NCBI GenBank assembly: GCA_903911145.1
Contig: CAIWCD010000034.1
Coordinates: 1 to 64,000, forward strand
Length of the DNA: 64,000 nucleotides
Origin: an uncultured delta proteobacterium
GTDB lineage: Bacteria; Myxococcota; Myxococcia; Myxococcales; 40CM-4-68-19
Direction of reading: 5' to 3'
Made by a program: the position numbers and the translations under genes. This document shows, piece after piece, positions 54,011 to 64,000 of the stretch. The notes under the pieces are model-generated. The model did not search any database. It was given only the letters and a program-made list of their open reading frames with translations, and was not told the origin of the DNA. How positions within the stretch are numbered: position 1 is the stretch's first letter; every line of letters starts with the position of its first letter.

Positions 54011-56158
54011 ATGGCCCCAATTCCTGCTGCACTCCTGCTGCTCGTCGGCTTCGGGTTTTTCCTCTACACGATGTCGTTCCGCATCCGGCCGCTGCTCTTC
54101 GCGCGCGCGGACAACCGCATCGACAATCCCGAGGAGCGCACGGTCCGCCTGCTCGAGTTCGGGTTTGGCCAGAAGCGCATGCCGAGCAAGCCGGAGAAGG
54201 TCGCGGGCCTCGCGCACATCATGATCTTCGCGGCCTTCATCGTCGCGCAGCTCGGCACGATGACCTCGTTCGGCCTCGCGTTCGACGCGCACTTCGTGAT
54301 GCCGATCTTCAACGAGGGCACCGCGATCGGCCGCGCCTACTTTGCGGCCAAGGACATCATCTTTCTCTTCGGCACGCTCGGCGCGCTGACGTTCCTCTTC
54401 TTCCGTCTGACCAAGTCGAAGGAGCGCATGACTCTCTCGTGGGAGGGCACGTTCATTCTCTGCATGCTTTGCGGCGTGATGTGGACCGACCTCCTCATCA
54501 ACGTTGCCGACATCGCCGAGCGCTCCGAGCTCTCGAAGATGAACGACTTCATTGCGTACGCGAGCTCCTTTCCCGTCTCGGCGATGCTCGCGATGCCTCT
54601 CGAGGGGCGCGGGATCTCGCCGCAGTTCTTCCACGGCCTGATGACGGTGGGCGTGCTCCTGCACGTCGCGATCGTGCTCGCGTTTCTGAACTTCCTGCCG
54701 CTCGGGAAGCACTTCCACATCATCACGGGATTGCCCACGGTCTTCTTCCAGCGCCTCACGCCGCAGGGCCGTCTCTCGAAGCTCGATCTGGAGAACTCGG
54801 AGAAGTTCGGCGTCGCGAAGCTCAACGACCTCTCGTGGAAGGAAGTCCTCGATACCTACTCCTGCACCGAGTGCGGCCGCTGCCAGACCTACTGCCCGAC
54901 CTACGTGACGGGGAAGCCGCTCTCGCACAAGGAAGTGAACCGGGCGATCCGCGCGCACGCGACGGAAGTCTCGAAGCAGATGCCGCTGCCGATCGCGACG
55001 CTCTGGGACAGCCTCAAGCGCGAAGTCGTTGGTACACCGAATATTGGCACTCAAACGATCGACGCGGGCGGCGCTGCGGGCGCGACGGCGTCAGGGCTGC
55101 AGCTCTCGGCGGAGATGATCGAGAAGTTGCCTCCGCTCGTCGGCGAAGGCGGCGTGCTCCCCGATGAGACCGTCTGGGCCTGCACGACCTGCGGCTGGTG
55201 CGAGCAGGCCTGCCCGGTCTTCATCGAGCAGCTGCCGCGCATCGTCGACATGCGGCGCAATCTCGTCCTGATGGAGTCGCGCTTTCCCGATGAGGCCGCG
55301 CGCGTCTTCAAGAACCTCGAGAACCAGGGGAACCCCTGGGGCATGGGCTCGAACCGGCGCGGTGAGTGGTGCGCCGATCTCGACGTGCCGACCGCGGCCT
55401 CGCTCAAAGAGGCGGGCAAGGATTTCGAGTACCTCTTCTTCGTCGGCTGCGCCGGCTCGTTCGACGATCGGCAGAAGAAGGTCTCGCGCGCGCTGGTGAA
55501 GATCCTCAAGGCAGCGAACGTCAGCTTCTGCATTCTCGGTGAAGAGGAGACCTGCACCGGAGACGCCGCGCGCCGCCTCGGCAATGAATACCTCTTCCAG
55601 TCGCTCGCGCAGGCGAACGTCGAGATGTTCAACGGCTACGGCGTGAAGAAGGTCATCACGCAGTGCCCGCACTGCTTCAACACCATCGCAAAGGAGTATC
55701 CGGAGTTCGGCGGCAACTTCACCGTGCTCCATCACTCCGAGGTGATCGCGCAGCTGGTCGCGGACGGGAAACTCAAGCCGGGACAGGTCAAGCTCGAGGA
55801 CGAGGTCACGTACCACGACAGCTGCTACCTCGCGCGCCACAACGGGATCACCGAGGCGCCGCGCCAGACGCTCGTGTCGCTCGGGCTGAAAGTGAAAGAG
55901 ATGGATCGCAGCCGCACCGAGACGTTCTGCTGCGGTGCGGGCGGCGGCCGGATGTGGCTCGAGGAGAAGTTGGGCCAGCGCGTGAATCAGAATCGCGTCG
56001 AGGAGGCCGCGGCGACGCTCGACGGGAAGGGCACGGTTGCGACGGCCTGCCCGTTCTGCCTGACGATGATCAAGGACGGCATCAACGAGACCGGGCGCGG
56101 CGAGCAGATGAACGCGAAGGACATCGCCGAGCTGGTCGCGATGGGGCTGCCGGATTAG
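54011..56158 (+). CDS. membrane-bound HdrD-like Fe-S oxidoreductase (CCG domains)
   Basis: SCTECGRCQTYCPTY; ACTTCGWCEQACPVF; two CCG-type domains (FFVGCAGSFD, YHDSCYLARHN, FCCGAGGG); N-terminal TM region. Confidence 0.92.
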   Translation: MAPIPAALLLLVGFGFFLYTMSFRIRPLLFARADNRIDNPEERTVRLLEFGFGQKRMPSKPEKVAGLAHIMIFAAFIVAQLGTMTSFGLAFDAHFVMPIFNEGTAIGRAYFAAKDIIFLFGTLGALTFLFFRLTKSKERMTLSWEGTFILCMLCGVMWTDLLINVADIAERSELSKMNDFIAYASSFPVSAMLAMPLEGRGISPQFFHGLMTVGVLLHVAIVLAFLNFLPLGKHFHIITGLPTVFFQRLTPQGRLSKLDLENSEKFGVAKLNDLSWKEVLDTYSCTECGRCQTYCPTYVTGKPLSHKEVNRAIRAHATEVSKQMPLPIATLWDSLKREVVGTPNIGTQTIDAGGAAGATASGLQLSAEMIEKLPPLVGEGGVLPDETVWACTTCGWCEQACPVFIEQLPRIVDMRRNLVLMESRFPDEAARVFKNLENQGNPWGMGSNRRGEWCADLDVPTAASLKEAGKDFEYLFFVGCAGSFDDRQKKVSRALVKILKAANVSFCILGEEETCTGDAARRLGNEYLFQSLAQANVEMFNGYGVKKVITQCPHCFNTIAKEYPEFGGNFTVLHHSEVIAQLVADGKLKPGQVKLEDEVTYHDSCYLARHNGITEAPRQTLVSLGLKVKEMDRSRTETFCCGAGGGRMWLEEKLGQRVNQNRVEEAAATLDGKGTVATACPFCLTMIKDGINETGRGEQMNAKDIAELVAMGLPD

Positions 56159-56536
56159 CTGCAATCGGAGTCTGTCATCGCCGCGTTCAACGACATTCTC
56201 GTCGAGCAGATCTGCCCTGCCTGCTCGACGAAGTCGCGCCTGCGATTCCAGACGCACGTGGCTTCTGACTTCGACGGCGATGACTCGGGGCGATTCGCCT
56301 TCAAGGAGGTTCGGCTCCAGCAGCGCATGTCCTGGTGGCCCGCTGGACACGCGAAATTCGCGCAGTGGCGGAATGCGTTCAGCGCGTCCGATGGCACCGC
56401 TGTCGAGGCCTGCACGGGCGAGTGCGAGCGCTGCCGGGCCGATCTCTTCGGCGTGATTCGATTTGCCGACGTGACGCCGATCGCTCTCGAGGCGGTCGGA
56501 CTTGATGCGGATTGGCCGGCTGGATTTTCGCGGTAG
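56159..56536 (+). CDS. zinc-ribbon-like small protein; start unclear (CTG at 56159, or amber read-through, or GTG 56258)
   Basis: Open frame continuous after TAG 56156-56158; ICPACSTKS...EACTGECERCRADLFG. Confidence 0.45.
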   Translation: MQSESVIAAFNDILVEQICPACSTKSRLRFQTHVASDFDGDDSGRFAFKEVRLQQRMSWWPAGHAKFAQWRNAFSASDGTAVEACTGECERCRADLFGVIRFADVTPIALEAVGLDADWPAGFSR

Positions 56537-56579
56537 CGAGGGGATCGAGCGCGTGGCGAGAAGCGATCCCGGCGTCGTG

Positions 56580-57860
56580 ATGGTGCGGCCGTTCACGCTC
56601 GACGATCTCGAGCGGGCGGCCGACTTCTGCGATCGCGCACGCGAGTCTGATCCGAGCATCGAGCCGTTCGCGCAAAGGCTCGCGCTGATCGCGACCGGCC
56701 CGCGCGCGATGCTGCCGCTCTGGCAGGTCGCGGAAGGCGAGGACGGGCTCATCCACGGCATCGCATTTGCGGCGGTGCGCGAGCAGAGATCGTCCGCAGC
56801 GGCGCTGACCTCCTCGGGGGGCGAAACCGGGAAGTCCGCTCTGGGCGCGGGTGCGCGCGATCCAAGACCGACGTCATCGGTACCGGCGGCGAGCCCGATC
56901 GTCTCTCGCCCGCCGCGCCAGCCCTATGCGGGCGCGCCCGATCTCTCTGCGCTCGCGAGCGGTCGCGTGGCGAAGCCTCCGGCGGTCCTTCCGGTCGCAC
57001 GCACGGTCAAGGGACCGGCGCCGCGTCCACCTGCGCGGCCGCAGATTCAATCTCCCCAGGAGTCGCAAGCAGCCTCGGAGAATGCGCGTGTGAGCGAGGC
57101 CCCGCGCGGGCCAACTCAGGCGCGAGAGTTGTCCAGCCAGCCCGCCGGAGCGCCGCTCGCGCCACTGAAGCCACTGCGCACGACGCTCGAACTCTACGCC
57201 GCGGTCGATCCACCGCTGCGCCGCCAGGGGCTTGGTCGGGCGCTCGTCGACCCGGCGCTCCAATGGCTGCAGAGCGCCACTGAACCGGTCGCTCTGCGTG
57301 CACGCATCAAGGATGAACCTGAGTTGAAGGCGGGGCGTGAGTTTCTCAAATGCTTGGGGTTCAAAGCATCTCAGGCGCAGCTGACGCTCTCGTGGAACCA
57401 GGCGCCACTCTCCGAGCGCGCATTGCCCGCGCTCACGCTGCGCCAGCTCCTTCCCGGTGATGCGGCAGGCCTTGCGCAGCTTGCGAAACTCTCCGACGCC
57501 GCGTGGGTGGGCGCGCCCGATGCGTTCGAGACGCGCGCCGACGAGATTGCGCAGCTGATGAGCGAGCAGGGGCGTCTCGTCATTCTCGCGAGCGATGGCG
57601 CGCGCGCGGTCGGCTACCTGAGCGCGCTCTGGCTGGGCAAGACGCTCGGCATCGAAGAGGTCGCGGTGTTGCCCGACTATCGGCACGCAGGAGTCGGGCG
57701 CGCGCTGGTGCAGGCTGGGCTTGGTCGGGGTGCGCGCTCAGCCGTTCTCTCGGTGAGCGAAGAGAACCGCGCCGCGCGTGCGCTCTATCGATCGCTCGGC
57801 TTCACGCAGACGGCGCGCAGGCTGATCCTGACGATGCACGGCGGTCCTTCGTTCGAGTGA
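56580..57860 (+). CDS. tandem GNAT acetyltransferase-like protein (start uncertain)
   Basis: PPLRRQGLGRALVDPALQWLQ and EEVAVLPDYRHAGVGRALVQAGLGRGARSAVLSVSEENRAARALYRSLGFTQTARR. Confidence 0.8.
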   Translation: MVRPFTLDDLERAADFCDRARESDPSIEPFAQRLALIATGPRAMLPLWQVAEGEDGLIHGIAFAAVREQRSSAAALTSSGGETGKSALGAGARDPRPTSSVPAASPIVSRPPRQPYAGAPDLSALASGRVAKPPAVLPVARTVKGPAPRPPARPQIQSPQESQAASENARVSEAPRGPTQARELSSQPAGAPLAPLKPLRTTLELYAAVDPPLRRQGLGRALVDPALQWLQSATEPVALRARIKDEPELKAGREFLKCLGFKASQAQLTLSWNQAPLSERALPALTLRQLLPGDAAGLAQLAKLSDAAWVGAPDAFETRADEIAQLMSEQGRLVILASDGARAVGYLSALWLGKTLGIEEVAVLPDYRHAGVGRALVQAGLGRGARSAVLSVSEENRAARALYRSLGFTQTARRLILTMHGGPSFE

Positions 57861-57905
57861 AGCGCGCGGTGAGGGATGTTACGCGTGGCGCGATCGATCG
57901 TCGCC

Positions 57906-59171
57906 TCAACGTCCGCGCGAAAGGAGCAGCCACTCCATCGTGATCGTCGAAGTGGCGAGCATCGCAATCATCAGCGCGGGAATTGCGCGCAACTTCTCGT
58001 GCACGCGCGGAGCCGCCACCAGCGCGGCGCAAAGCACGAGAAGCGACGAGAGCAGGATGTAGCGACCCTGCGGCTGGAAATCGACAAACCAGAGATGGTG
58101 CAGCTCGAGGAGCAGATTCGCCACGACCGCGCCGATGACCCAGAGCAGTTCGCGGCGTGCTCCATCCCGCGCGCGCAACGCGAGCCGAATCGCGCACGCG
58201 ACGCCAATGAGGAAGAGCAGCGCGAAGAGCGCGTAGTGCCAGATCGGCAGGCGCAGACTCATGTTGCCGAAGAGTCCGTACACCGAGGCAGGCATGAGCC
58301 GCACGAGTTGCAGCAACGCATCGGGGATCTGCGGCCACGTCTTCGGTTTCCAGACGGTGGCAAGGTAGCGCGCGTACGCGTCGAGGCCGAGCGGATCGCC
58401 GCCGAGCTTGTGCGCGTTGAGCGCGAGCGGCGGGACCGCGACGACCAGCAGGATCGCGATTGGCGCGAGCAGTTCGCGTGCGCGGACGCGCTTCTCGATG
58501 AGCGCCCAGGCGATCCAGAGCGCGGTCGGTACGAGCAGAAAGAAGCCGCTCGCCTTCGTGATCAGCACGCCGCCGCAGGCAGCGCCGATCGCGAGCAGGC
58601 CCCGGCCAGACTCGCCGAGGTCCTTCCATCGGGCGAGCGCGAGAGTGAGCGCCGCGCCTGCGCAGATCGTGACCGCATCGGAGTTCACATATGCGCCGAG
58701 GAACGCCAGCTGTGGATGGAGCGCACAGGCGAGTCCCGCGAGAAGTCCCGCACGCGCGTCGCGAGCAACGCGCGCGACAGTGAGCGCAAGGAGAAGACAG
58801 ACGAGAGTCGACGCGATCGCGCTGCCGAGGCGCGCCCAGAGATAGCCGCGGCCCTCCTCGTGCATGGGTGCGAAGCTCGCGAAGCGATCGCGAAGTCCCA
58901 GCTGCTCGCTGATGCGAAGCATCGCCGCCTGCGCCGCATCCTGGCTCGGCGGGAAGACCGAATAGATGGTCCACGTCTCCTCGGGCCAGCGCAGCAGCTG
59001 TCCATGCGCGAGCGCCTGCACCACGATGAGATGCCCCTGCTCGTCGGGCGCGAAGTTCGGATCGCCCGCGTCGCGCGCGTAGGGAATCGCGCAGAGCGCG
59101 AAGAGCCGCACTGCGAGCGCGAGAGCGGCGATCAACATGAGCGAACCGCGCATCGCCGGAGGAAAAGCCAT
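57906..59171 (-). CDS. GT39-like membrane glycosyltransferase
   Basis: Polytopic, PNFAPDEQGHLIVVQAL acidic first loop, LACALHPQLAFLGAYVNSDAVTI. Confidence 0.7.
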   Translation of the reverse strand: MAFPPAMRGSLMLIAALALAVRLFALCAIPYARDAGDPNFAPDEQGHLIVVQALAHGQLLRWPEETWTIYSVFPPSQDAAQAAMLRISEQLGLRDRFASFAPMHEEGRGYLWARLGSAIASTLVCLLLALTVARVARDARAGLLAGLACALHPQLAFLGAYVNSDAVTICAGAALTLALARWKDLGESGRGLLAIGAACGGVLITKASGFFLLVPTALWIAWALIEKRVRARELLAPIAILLVVAVPPLALNAHKLGGDPLGLDAYARYLATVWKPKTWPQIPDALLQLVRLMPASVYGLFGNMSLRLPIWHYALFALLFLIGVACAIRLALRARDGARRELLWVIGAVVANLLLELHHLWFVDFQPQGRYILLSSLLVLCAALVAAPRVHEKLRAIPALMIAMLATSTITMEWLLLSRGR

Positions 59172-59264
59172 GCGCCGCGAGTATCATCGCCGCGGCACTG
59201 AATGCAGCGGTTCGTGGCGGCTGCGAGGCGCACGCTGCGCGCACGGGATGAATGAGGAGCGTTC

Positions 59265-59819
59265 ATGTTCGAAGAGCAGGGCGAGATCACCATCCGTCGC
59301 GCGGCTCCCGAGGACGATGCGCAGCTCGGCGAGTTGCTCGTGACCGCCTACGTCGCGGGCTACGCGAAGAAGCTCCCGCACATCGTCGTCTCCGAGGCGC
59401 GCAAGCGCGATCTGCGCGCGGTCAGCGACCGTCGCGATGTCGCGATTATCCTCGTCGCGGAGCTGCACGAATCGCGCAACTCCGCTCCCAGCACGGCTCG
59501 CATCGTCGGCACTGTGGCCATCTGGCCCGCAGGCAAACCCGGCAGCGAAGCCTGGATCGACGGCGCGGTTGATCTGCGCCACCTCGCGACAGCACCCGAC
59601 CTGCACGGCCGCGGTCTGTCGAGAATCTTGCTCGATGAGGCCGAGCGCATCGTCCGCGACGAGCTGCGCGCGACGACGATCTGTCTGCACGTGCGCCGCG
59701 GTAACGAGGGCGTTCGCGCGATCTACGAAGCGCGCGGTTACGTTCGCGATGAGTCGGGCGATCTCGAATATCCGGGCGTGTCCCTGATGGCGTTCGCGAA
59801 GCAGCTCTCGATCGAATAG
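59265..59819 (+). CDS. GNAT-family N-acetyltransferase
   Basis: LRHLATAPDLHGRGLSRILLDEAERIVRDE; GNEGVRAIYEARGYVRDE. Confidence 0.85.
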   Translation: MFEEQGEITIRRAAPEDDAQLGELLVTAYVAGYAKKLPHIVVSEARKRDLRAVSDRRDVAIILVAELHESRNSAPSTARIVGTVAIWPAGKPGSEAWIDGAVDLRHLATAPDLHGRGLSRILLDEAERIVRDELRATTICLHVRRGNEGVRAIYEARGYVRDESGDLEYPGVSLMAFAKQLSIE

Positions 59820-59841
59820 CCGACGCCCGAACTGCCGCTCT

Positions 59842-61134
59842 CTACTTCGCCCCCTTCACTGGCGGCGGATTGCTCATTGCGCGGCGGATCTTCACTTCCT
59901 TCACCCTGCGTGCATCGCGCAGCGCCACGGTGAGCTCGAGCCCGCCGACGAAGAAGCGATCCCCCTGCTGCGGGATCGCGCCCGCGCATGAATTGAGCAG
60001 GCCCGCGAGCGTCTCGAAATCTCCGTCGGGCAGCGCCGCTCCGAGCGCGCGATTGATCTCGTCGATACTCGTCTCGCCCGACAGCTGCACGCTGCCGTCG
60101 GGTCCGAGCGCGAGCGCCTGCTCCTTGCGGTTGTCCTCGTCGGGCAGCTCGCCCACGATCTGCTCGAGGATGTCCTCGATCGTCACCACTCCCGAGAAGC
60201 CGCCGAACTCATCGACCACCAGCGCGAGATGGCTGTGCTTGAGCTGCATCTCCTTGAGCAGCGCGCGCACCGGCATGTTCCACGGCACAAAGAGCGGCGC
60301 TCTCAAGAGGTCCTGCAGCACGAGCAGCGAGGGATGCGCGAGGAGCGGAATCACGTCCTTCGTGTGCAAGACGCCCGTCACATGATCGAGGCTGCCGTCG
60401 TAGACCGGCATGCGCATGTGGCCCTCTTCCGAGAGCAGATCGATCACCTGCTGCGGAGTTGCATCGAGCGGTACGCCGACCACGCGCGTGCGCGGGACCA
60501 TCACCTCCTTCGCGGTGCGCCCGGCGAATGCGAACAGGCCATGGATCATTTCGGGCGGCGGCGCGCTCGAGCTGCCGCGCGCCTCCTCGCTCAGGATGCG
60601 TTCGATCATCTCGAGCGGTGGGGGCGGCGGCGTATAGCGGGCCTGCGCTCCTCGGCGCATCAGCAGGCGATCGGCGATCCGCAACAGCGCCGTGACGGGA
60701 GGGCGAAGCAGGCGGCAGATCGGATAGGCGATGGGCGCGAGCGCGAGCGCCCAGGAGAGCGGCTCGTCGGCTGCGAGCGAGACGGGAATGAGATCGAGCG
60801 CGAGCGCCGCGGCTCCGGCGAAGAGCGCGGCAAGCAGCGTCAGCGGAATGCGTCCCGCCGGTGCCAGCAGCGCCGTTCCTGCGAAGAGCGGCCCCATCGC
60901 CAGTGCGCTCGCGACCGCTGCGAATGCGAGCAGGCCGCTCGATGCGCCGCGCAGTGCAGCCGCGGTCGGCTCGGGATGCTTCTTCAGATCGCGCACCCAA
61001 CGCAGGCCCAGCTTGACCGAGAGCGAGTCAGCGCGCCGCAGATCCTCTTCGCCGACCGCGAGCAAGGCGGAATCAGCGGCTTGCAGGACGGCGCGCCCGA
61101 TCAGTGCGGCGGCGGCAGCGGGAAGTTCGAACAT
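59842..61134 (-). CDS. CorC/HlyC-family protein (CNNM-like, CBS pair, CorC domain)
   Basis: KEVMVPRTRVVGVPLDATPQQVIDLLSEEGHMRMPVYDGSLDHVTGVLHTKDV; VDEFGGFSGVVTIEDILEQIVGEL. Confidence 0.92.
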   Translation of the reverse strand: MFELPAAAAALIGRAVLQAADSALLAVGEEDLRRADSLSVKLGLRWVRDLKKHPEPTAAALRGASSGLLAFAAVASALAMGPLFAGTALLAPAGRIPLTLLAALFAGAAALALDLIPVSLAADEPLSWALALAPIAYPICRLLRPPVTALLRIADRLLMRRGAQARYTPPPPPLEMIERILSEEARGSSSAPPPEMIHGLFAFAGRTAKEVMVPRTRVVGVPLDATPQQVIDLLSEEGHMRMPVYDGSLDHVTGVLHTKDVIPLLAHPSLLVLQDLLRAPLFVPWNMPVRALLKEMQLKHSHLALVVDEFGGFSGVVTIEDILEQIVGELPDEDNRKEQALALGPDGSVQLSGETSIDEINRALGAALPDGDFETLAGLLNSCAGAIPQQGDRFFVGGLELTVALRDARRVKEVKIRRAMSNPPPVKGAK

Positions 61135-61227
61135 GGCCGCATTGATCGTAGCGCCTTTCTCGCGCCAGAAAAGCAAATGCGCCGTTTGCTTGCTTCGAGA
61201 AGCAAGCGGCGTCTAGCCTGCGCGACG

Positions 61228-61491
61228 ATGAAAGCCCGCGTGGTGGTGACCCTGAAGCGCTCCGTGCTCGACCCTCAAGGCCTGGCCGTCTCGCGCGCGC
61301 TTGGCTCGCTCGGTTTCGCCGAGGTGCAGGGGGTGCGGCTCGGCAAGATCATCGAGCTCGATCTCGACGAAAAGGACGCCGCACGTGCCCGCGAGCGCCT
61401 TGCTTCGATGTGCGAGAAGCTGCTCGCGAACACCGTCATTGAAGAGTACCGGATCGAATCGATCGACGGCGCGCCCGTCGCGAACAGCTAG
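61228..61491 (+). CDS. purS: phosphoribosylformylglycinamidine synthase subunit PurS
   Basis: VVVTLKRSVLDPQGLAVSRALGSLGFAEVQGVRLGKIIELDL; followed by purQ. Confidence 0.95.
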   Translation: MKARVVVTLKRSVLDPQGLAVSRALGSLGFAEVQGVRLGKIIELDLDEKDAARARERLASMCEKLLANTVIEEYRIESIDGAPVANS

Positions 61492-61506
61492 GCGGGATCG
61501 AAGATG

Positions 61507-62196
61507 ATGTTCGCCATCGTCGTCTTCCCCGGCAGCAACTGCGACCACGACGTCTATCACGTGGCCAAGCACGTCCTCGGACGCGCGGCGCGCTACATCT
61601 GGCACAAGGATCGCGATCTGCGCGGCGCGGATGTCGTCGTGCTGCCCGGCGGATTCTCGTACGGCGACTACCTGCGTACGGGAGCGATCGCGCGCTTCTC
61701 TCCGGTGATGGAAGAGGTTCGCAAGTTCGCCAACCGCGGTGGACACGTCATCGGCATCTGCAACGGCTTCCAGATCCTGCTCGAGGCGGGGCTTCTGCCG
61801 GGCGCGATGCGGCGCAACGATTCGCTCAAGTACGTCTGCCGCGACGTGCACATCAAGGTGGAAAATCCCATGACGCCGTGGACGCGCAAGTACGCCAAGG
61901 GCGAGACGGTGCGCATCCCGATCGGGCACGGCGATGGCAACTACTTCATCGACGACGACGGACGAAAGCGCCTCGAAGATCAGAATCAGATCGCGTTCCG
62001 CTACGTCTCAGCGAGCGGCGCGCGCGGAGAAGCTGGCGCGAATCCGAACGGGTCGCTCGGTGACATCGCCGGCATCACCAACGCACGCGGCAATGTGATC
62101 GGGATGATGCCGCATCCGGAGCGGCTCGCGGAAAAAGCGCTGGGCGGCGACGACGGAGTCCGGCTCTTCGAAAGCATCATCGAGGCGGTCGAGTGA
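61507..62196 (+). CDS. purQ: phosphoribosylformylglycinamidine synthase subunit PurQ
   Basis: [47 protein letters not shown]. Confidence 0.97.
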   Translation: MFAIVVFPGSNCDHDVYHVAKHVLGRAARYIWHKDRDLRGADVVVLPGGFSYGDYLRTGAIARFSPVMEEVRKFANRGGHVIGICNGFQILLEAGLLPGAMRRNDSLKYVCRDVHIKVENPMTPWTRKYAKGETVRIPIGHGDGNYFIDDDGRKRLEDQNQIAFRYVSASGARGEAGANPNGSLGDIAGITNARGNVIGMMPHPERLAEKALGGDDGVRLFESIIEAVE

Positions 62197-62828
62197 GCGA
62201 GCGGTTCACGAGTCTCTCGCGTCGCCGAATCGTTGGGATAGCAATCATTGGCATAGCAATCATCTCACCGCTCCGGGCTGCGCGCGCGGCACCGCCCGAC
62301 GTGCGCCTCGCGCTCCCGGTGGGAACGCCGCGCATCGAGAGGGTCGACGAGAGCTTCACTGCGGTGCTCTCGGACGACGACGCGATCGTTCACGCCGAGC
62401 TGCTTCCCTCGGGCGAGCTGCTGCTCGAACCGCGCGCCCCCGGGACCGTGCGCGTGCTGCTCTTCGCGACACGGCTCGTGCGCGCGCTCGAGATCTCCGC
62501 CTCCGTGCCGCTTCCCGCGATCGATCCCGCGCCCGCCGGGCTGTGCGCGAAGCCGCGGATCACGCCGAGCTGCTACGCCGCATGGCGCTTGCATCTGCAG
62601 CACCTTCCCGCAGCCGACGCGCCGCCGATCGAGTTCGAGATCGAGGGTGTTCAAGAGCAGATCCGGCAGGCGCAGTCCGCGCTCACCCGGGCGGGGCTGA
62701 CGAAGATCTCGCTTGCGGTCAGCTCGTCCGGCGTGCGGCTCAAGGGAGTCGCGGATCCCAGCGAGGAGCGGCGCGCGCTGCAGACCATCTGGCCGTGGCT
62801 GCTCGGCCCGCTGCGGATCGATCGATGA
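62193..62828 (+). CDS. exported protein, pilus/secretin N-terminal-domain-like
   Basis: Signal segment; [50 protein letters not shown]. Confidence 0.55.
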   Translation: MSERFTSLSRRRIVGIAIIGIAIISPLRAARAAPPDVRLALPVGTPRIERVDESFTAVLSDDDAIVHAELLPSGELLLEPRAPGTVRVLLFATRLVRALEISASVPLPAIDPAPAGLCAKPRITPSCYAAWRLHLQHLPAADAPPIEFEIEGVQEQIRQAQSALTRAGLTKISLAVSSSGVRLKGVADPSEERRALQTIWPWLLGPLRIDR

Positions 62829-64000
62829 CGGACGTGCGCACACGCGTGAAGCTGCGCAAGTGTCGGCTGATCGTCCAGAGCGGGCCTGGCGCGGGTCGCG
62901 AGCTCGTCAGCGACAAGGAGCGCCTGCGCATCGGAAACGCGCGGGTGCTGCCCGGGCACAACGACAGCGGCAACGATCTCGCGCTCGATGATCGCAAGCT
63001 CTCCCGTGCCCACTGCGAGATCACGCGCACGAGCGCCGGATACGACCTGATCGATCTCGACTCGGCGGGCGGCACGTTCCTCGACGGCGCGCGCGTTTCG
63101 CAGGCCAGCCTCAGACCCGGCATGACGATCGCGGTCGGCGATTCGACGATTCTCTTCTCGCCGCTCGAGGAGGAGATCGTCGTCGAGACCGAGCGCGCCG
63201 GCGCGTTCGCGGGGATGGTCGGCAGCTCGCTGCAGATGCGCCAGATCTTCGGGCTGCTCAAGAAGGTCGCGCCGATGGACGTCTCGGTGCTCATCTCTGG
63301 CGAGACCGGCACGGGCAAGGAGCTCGTCGCGCGCGCGCTGCACAAGGAGAGCTCGCGCAAGGGGCCGTTCGTGGTGCTCGACTGCGGCTCGATCCCGGAG
63401 AACCTGATCGAGAGCGAGCTGTTCGGTCATGAGAAGGGCGCGTTCACGGGTGCCATCGCCTCGCGCGAGGGCGCGTTCGAGCGCGCGATGGGCGGCACGA
63501 TCTTCCTCGACGAGATCGGCGAGCTGCGCCTCGACATGCAGCCACGGCTCCTGCGTGTGCTGGAGAATCGCGAGGTGCGGCGCGTCGGCGGCAACGATGT
63601 GATCGATGTCGATTGCCGCATCGTCGCCGCGACCAATCGCGACCTTGCGCACGAGGTGCAGGCGGGGCGCTTCCGCGAAGATCTCTTCTTCCGACTCAAC
63701 GTGATCAACGTACCGTTGCCCGCGCTGCGCCAGCGTCCGGAAGACATCGTGCGCATCTTCGAGAACGCGCTCTCGGCTCCCGATGTGGTCGAGCGCTATG
63801 GCCGCAAGCAGCTCACGCTGCCCGCCGCGCGCGTGCTCTCCGACTATCGGTGGCCGGGCAACGTGCGCGAGCTGATGAACGTCGTCAGCCACGCGCTGAC
63901 GTTTGCGGACGGGCCGACCATCGACGTGCAGGAGCTCCCCACGCGGCTGACGGGTGCGCCGCGCAGGGCCCCGGTGCCGCTCAATGAGCATCTCGGTTTT
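62825..64000 (+). CDS. FHA-domain sigma-54-dependent transcriptional activator (truncated by window end)
   Basis: Read directly from sequence: FHA-like RLRIGN...[11 protein letters not shown]+ [31 protein letters not shown]; absent from ORF track because it is open at the edge. Confidence 0.93.
   Translation, partial: MTDVRTRVKLRKCRLIVQSGPGAGRELVSDKERLRIGNARVLPGHNDSGNDLALDDRKLSRAHCEITRTSAGYDLIDLDSAGGTFLDGARVSQASLRPGMTIAVGDSTILFSPLEEEIVVETERAGAFAGMVGSSLQMRQIFGLLKKVAPMDVSVLISGETGTGKELVARALHKESSRKGPFVVLDCGSIPENLIESELFGHEKGAFTGAIASREGAFERAMGGTIFLDEIGELRLDMQPRLLRVLENREVRRVGGNDVIDVDCRIVAATNRDLAHEVQAGRFREDLFFRLNVINVPLPALRQRPEDIVRIFENALSAPDVVERYGRKQLTLPAARVLSDYRWPGNVRELMNVVSHALTFADGPTIDVQELPTRLTGAPRRAPVPLNEHLGF

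Noticed and set aside
53770-55167. 465-aa plus-strand ORF
   Set aside because: Out-of-frame overlap with the HdrD-like gene; Arg/His-rich shadow translation
62238-62263. Direct repeat ATAGCAATCAT x2 (15-bp period)
   Set aside because: Explained by coding of a repetitive hydrophobic signal segment ([10 protein letters not shown])
62651-63991. 446-aa minus-strand ORF
   Set aside because: Antisense to the FHA-sigma54 activator read on the plus strand ([14 protein letters not shown])

Overview
High-GC, Gram-negative chromosomal window resembling Myxococcota/deltaproteobacteria. It carries no rRNA, tRNA, IS element or CRISPR array that I could recognise. Left end (about 0-7 kb): polysaccharide/envelope genes (multi-TM proteins, O-antigen-polymerase-like, methyltransferase, flippase-like). 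About 8-10 kb: small accessory island with an AbiEii-type toxin-like two-gene module, a 12-copy 21-bp hairpin-forming tandem repeat, and a decayed Fic gene. About 11-21.6 kb: conserved kdsB-pyrG-kdsA-kdsC-lpxL-lptC-lptA-lptB-rpoN-hpf-ptsN block. About 21.7-28.2 kb: NAD module (nicotinamidase-like, NrtR-like, nadE, prs-like, pncB) with three matching GTGT-N7-ACAC palindromes. Then hprK-rapZ, purF, NlpC/P60, ceramidase-like, psuG, tsaC, purL, a lipoprotein/RimK-like operon, Ada-AlkA fusion plus ogt, YeiH-like, M13 peptidase, FadL-like, a compact porin/FMN-binding/ApbE/4-TM operon behind a Fur-box-like site, an HdrD-like Fe-S oxidoreductase, GNATs, CorC/HlyC-like, purS-purQ, and an FHA-sigma54 activator running off the right edge (missed by the ORF track). 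The most interesting candidates are the Fur-box-linked flavin electron-transfer operon, the NrtR-type NAD regulon, the hairpin over the FadL start, the zinc-ribbon ORF directly after an in-frame amber codon, and the hairpin tandem repeat beside toxin/Fic genes. All calls come from reading the sequence and recognising motifs; no searches were run.
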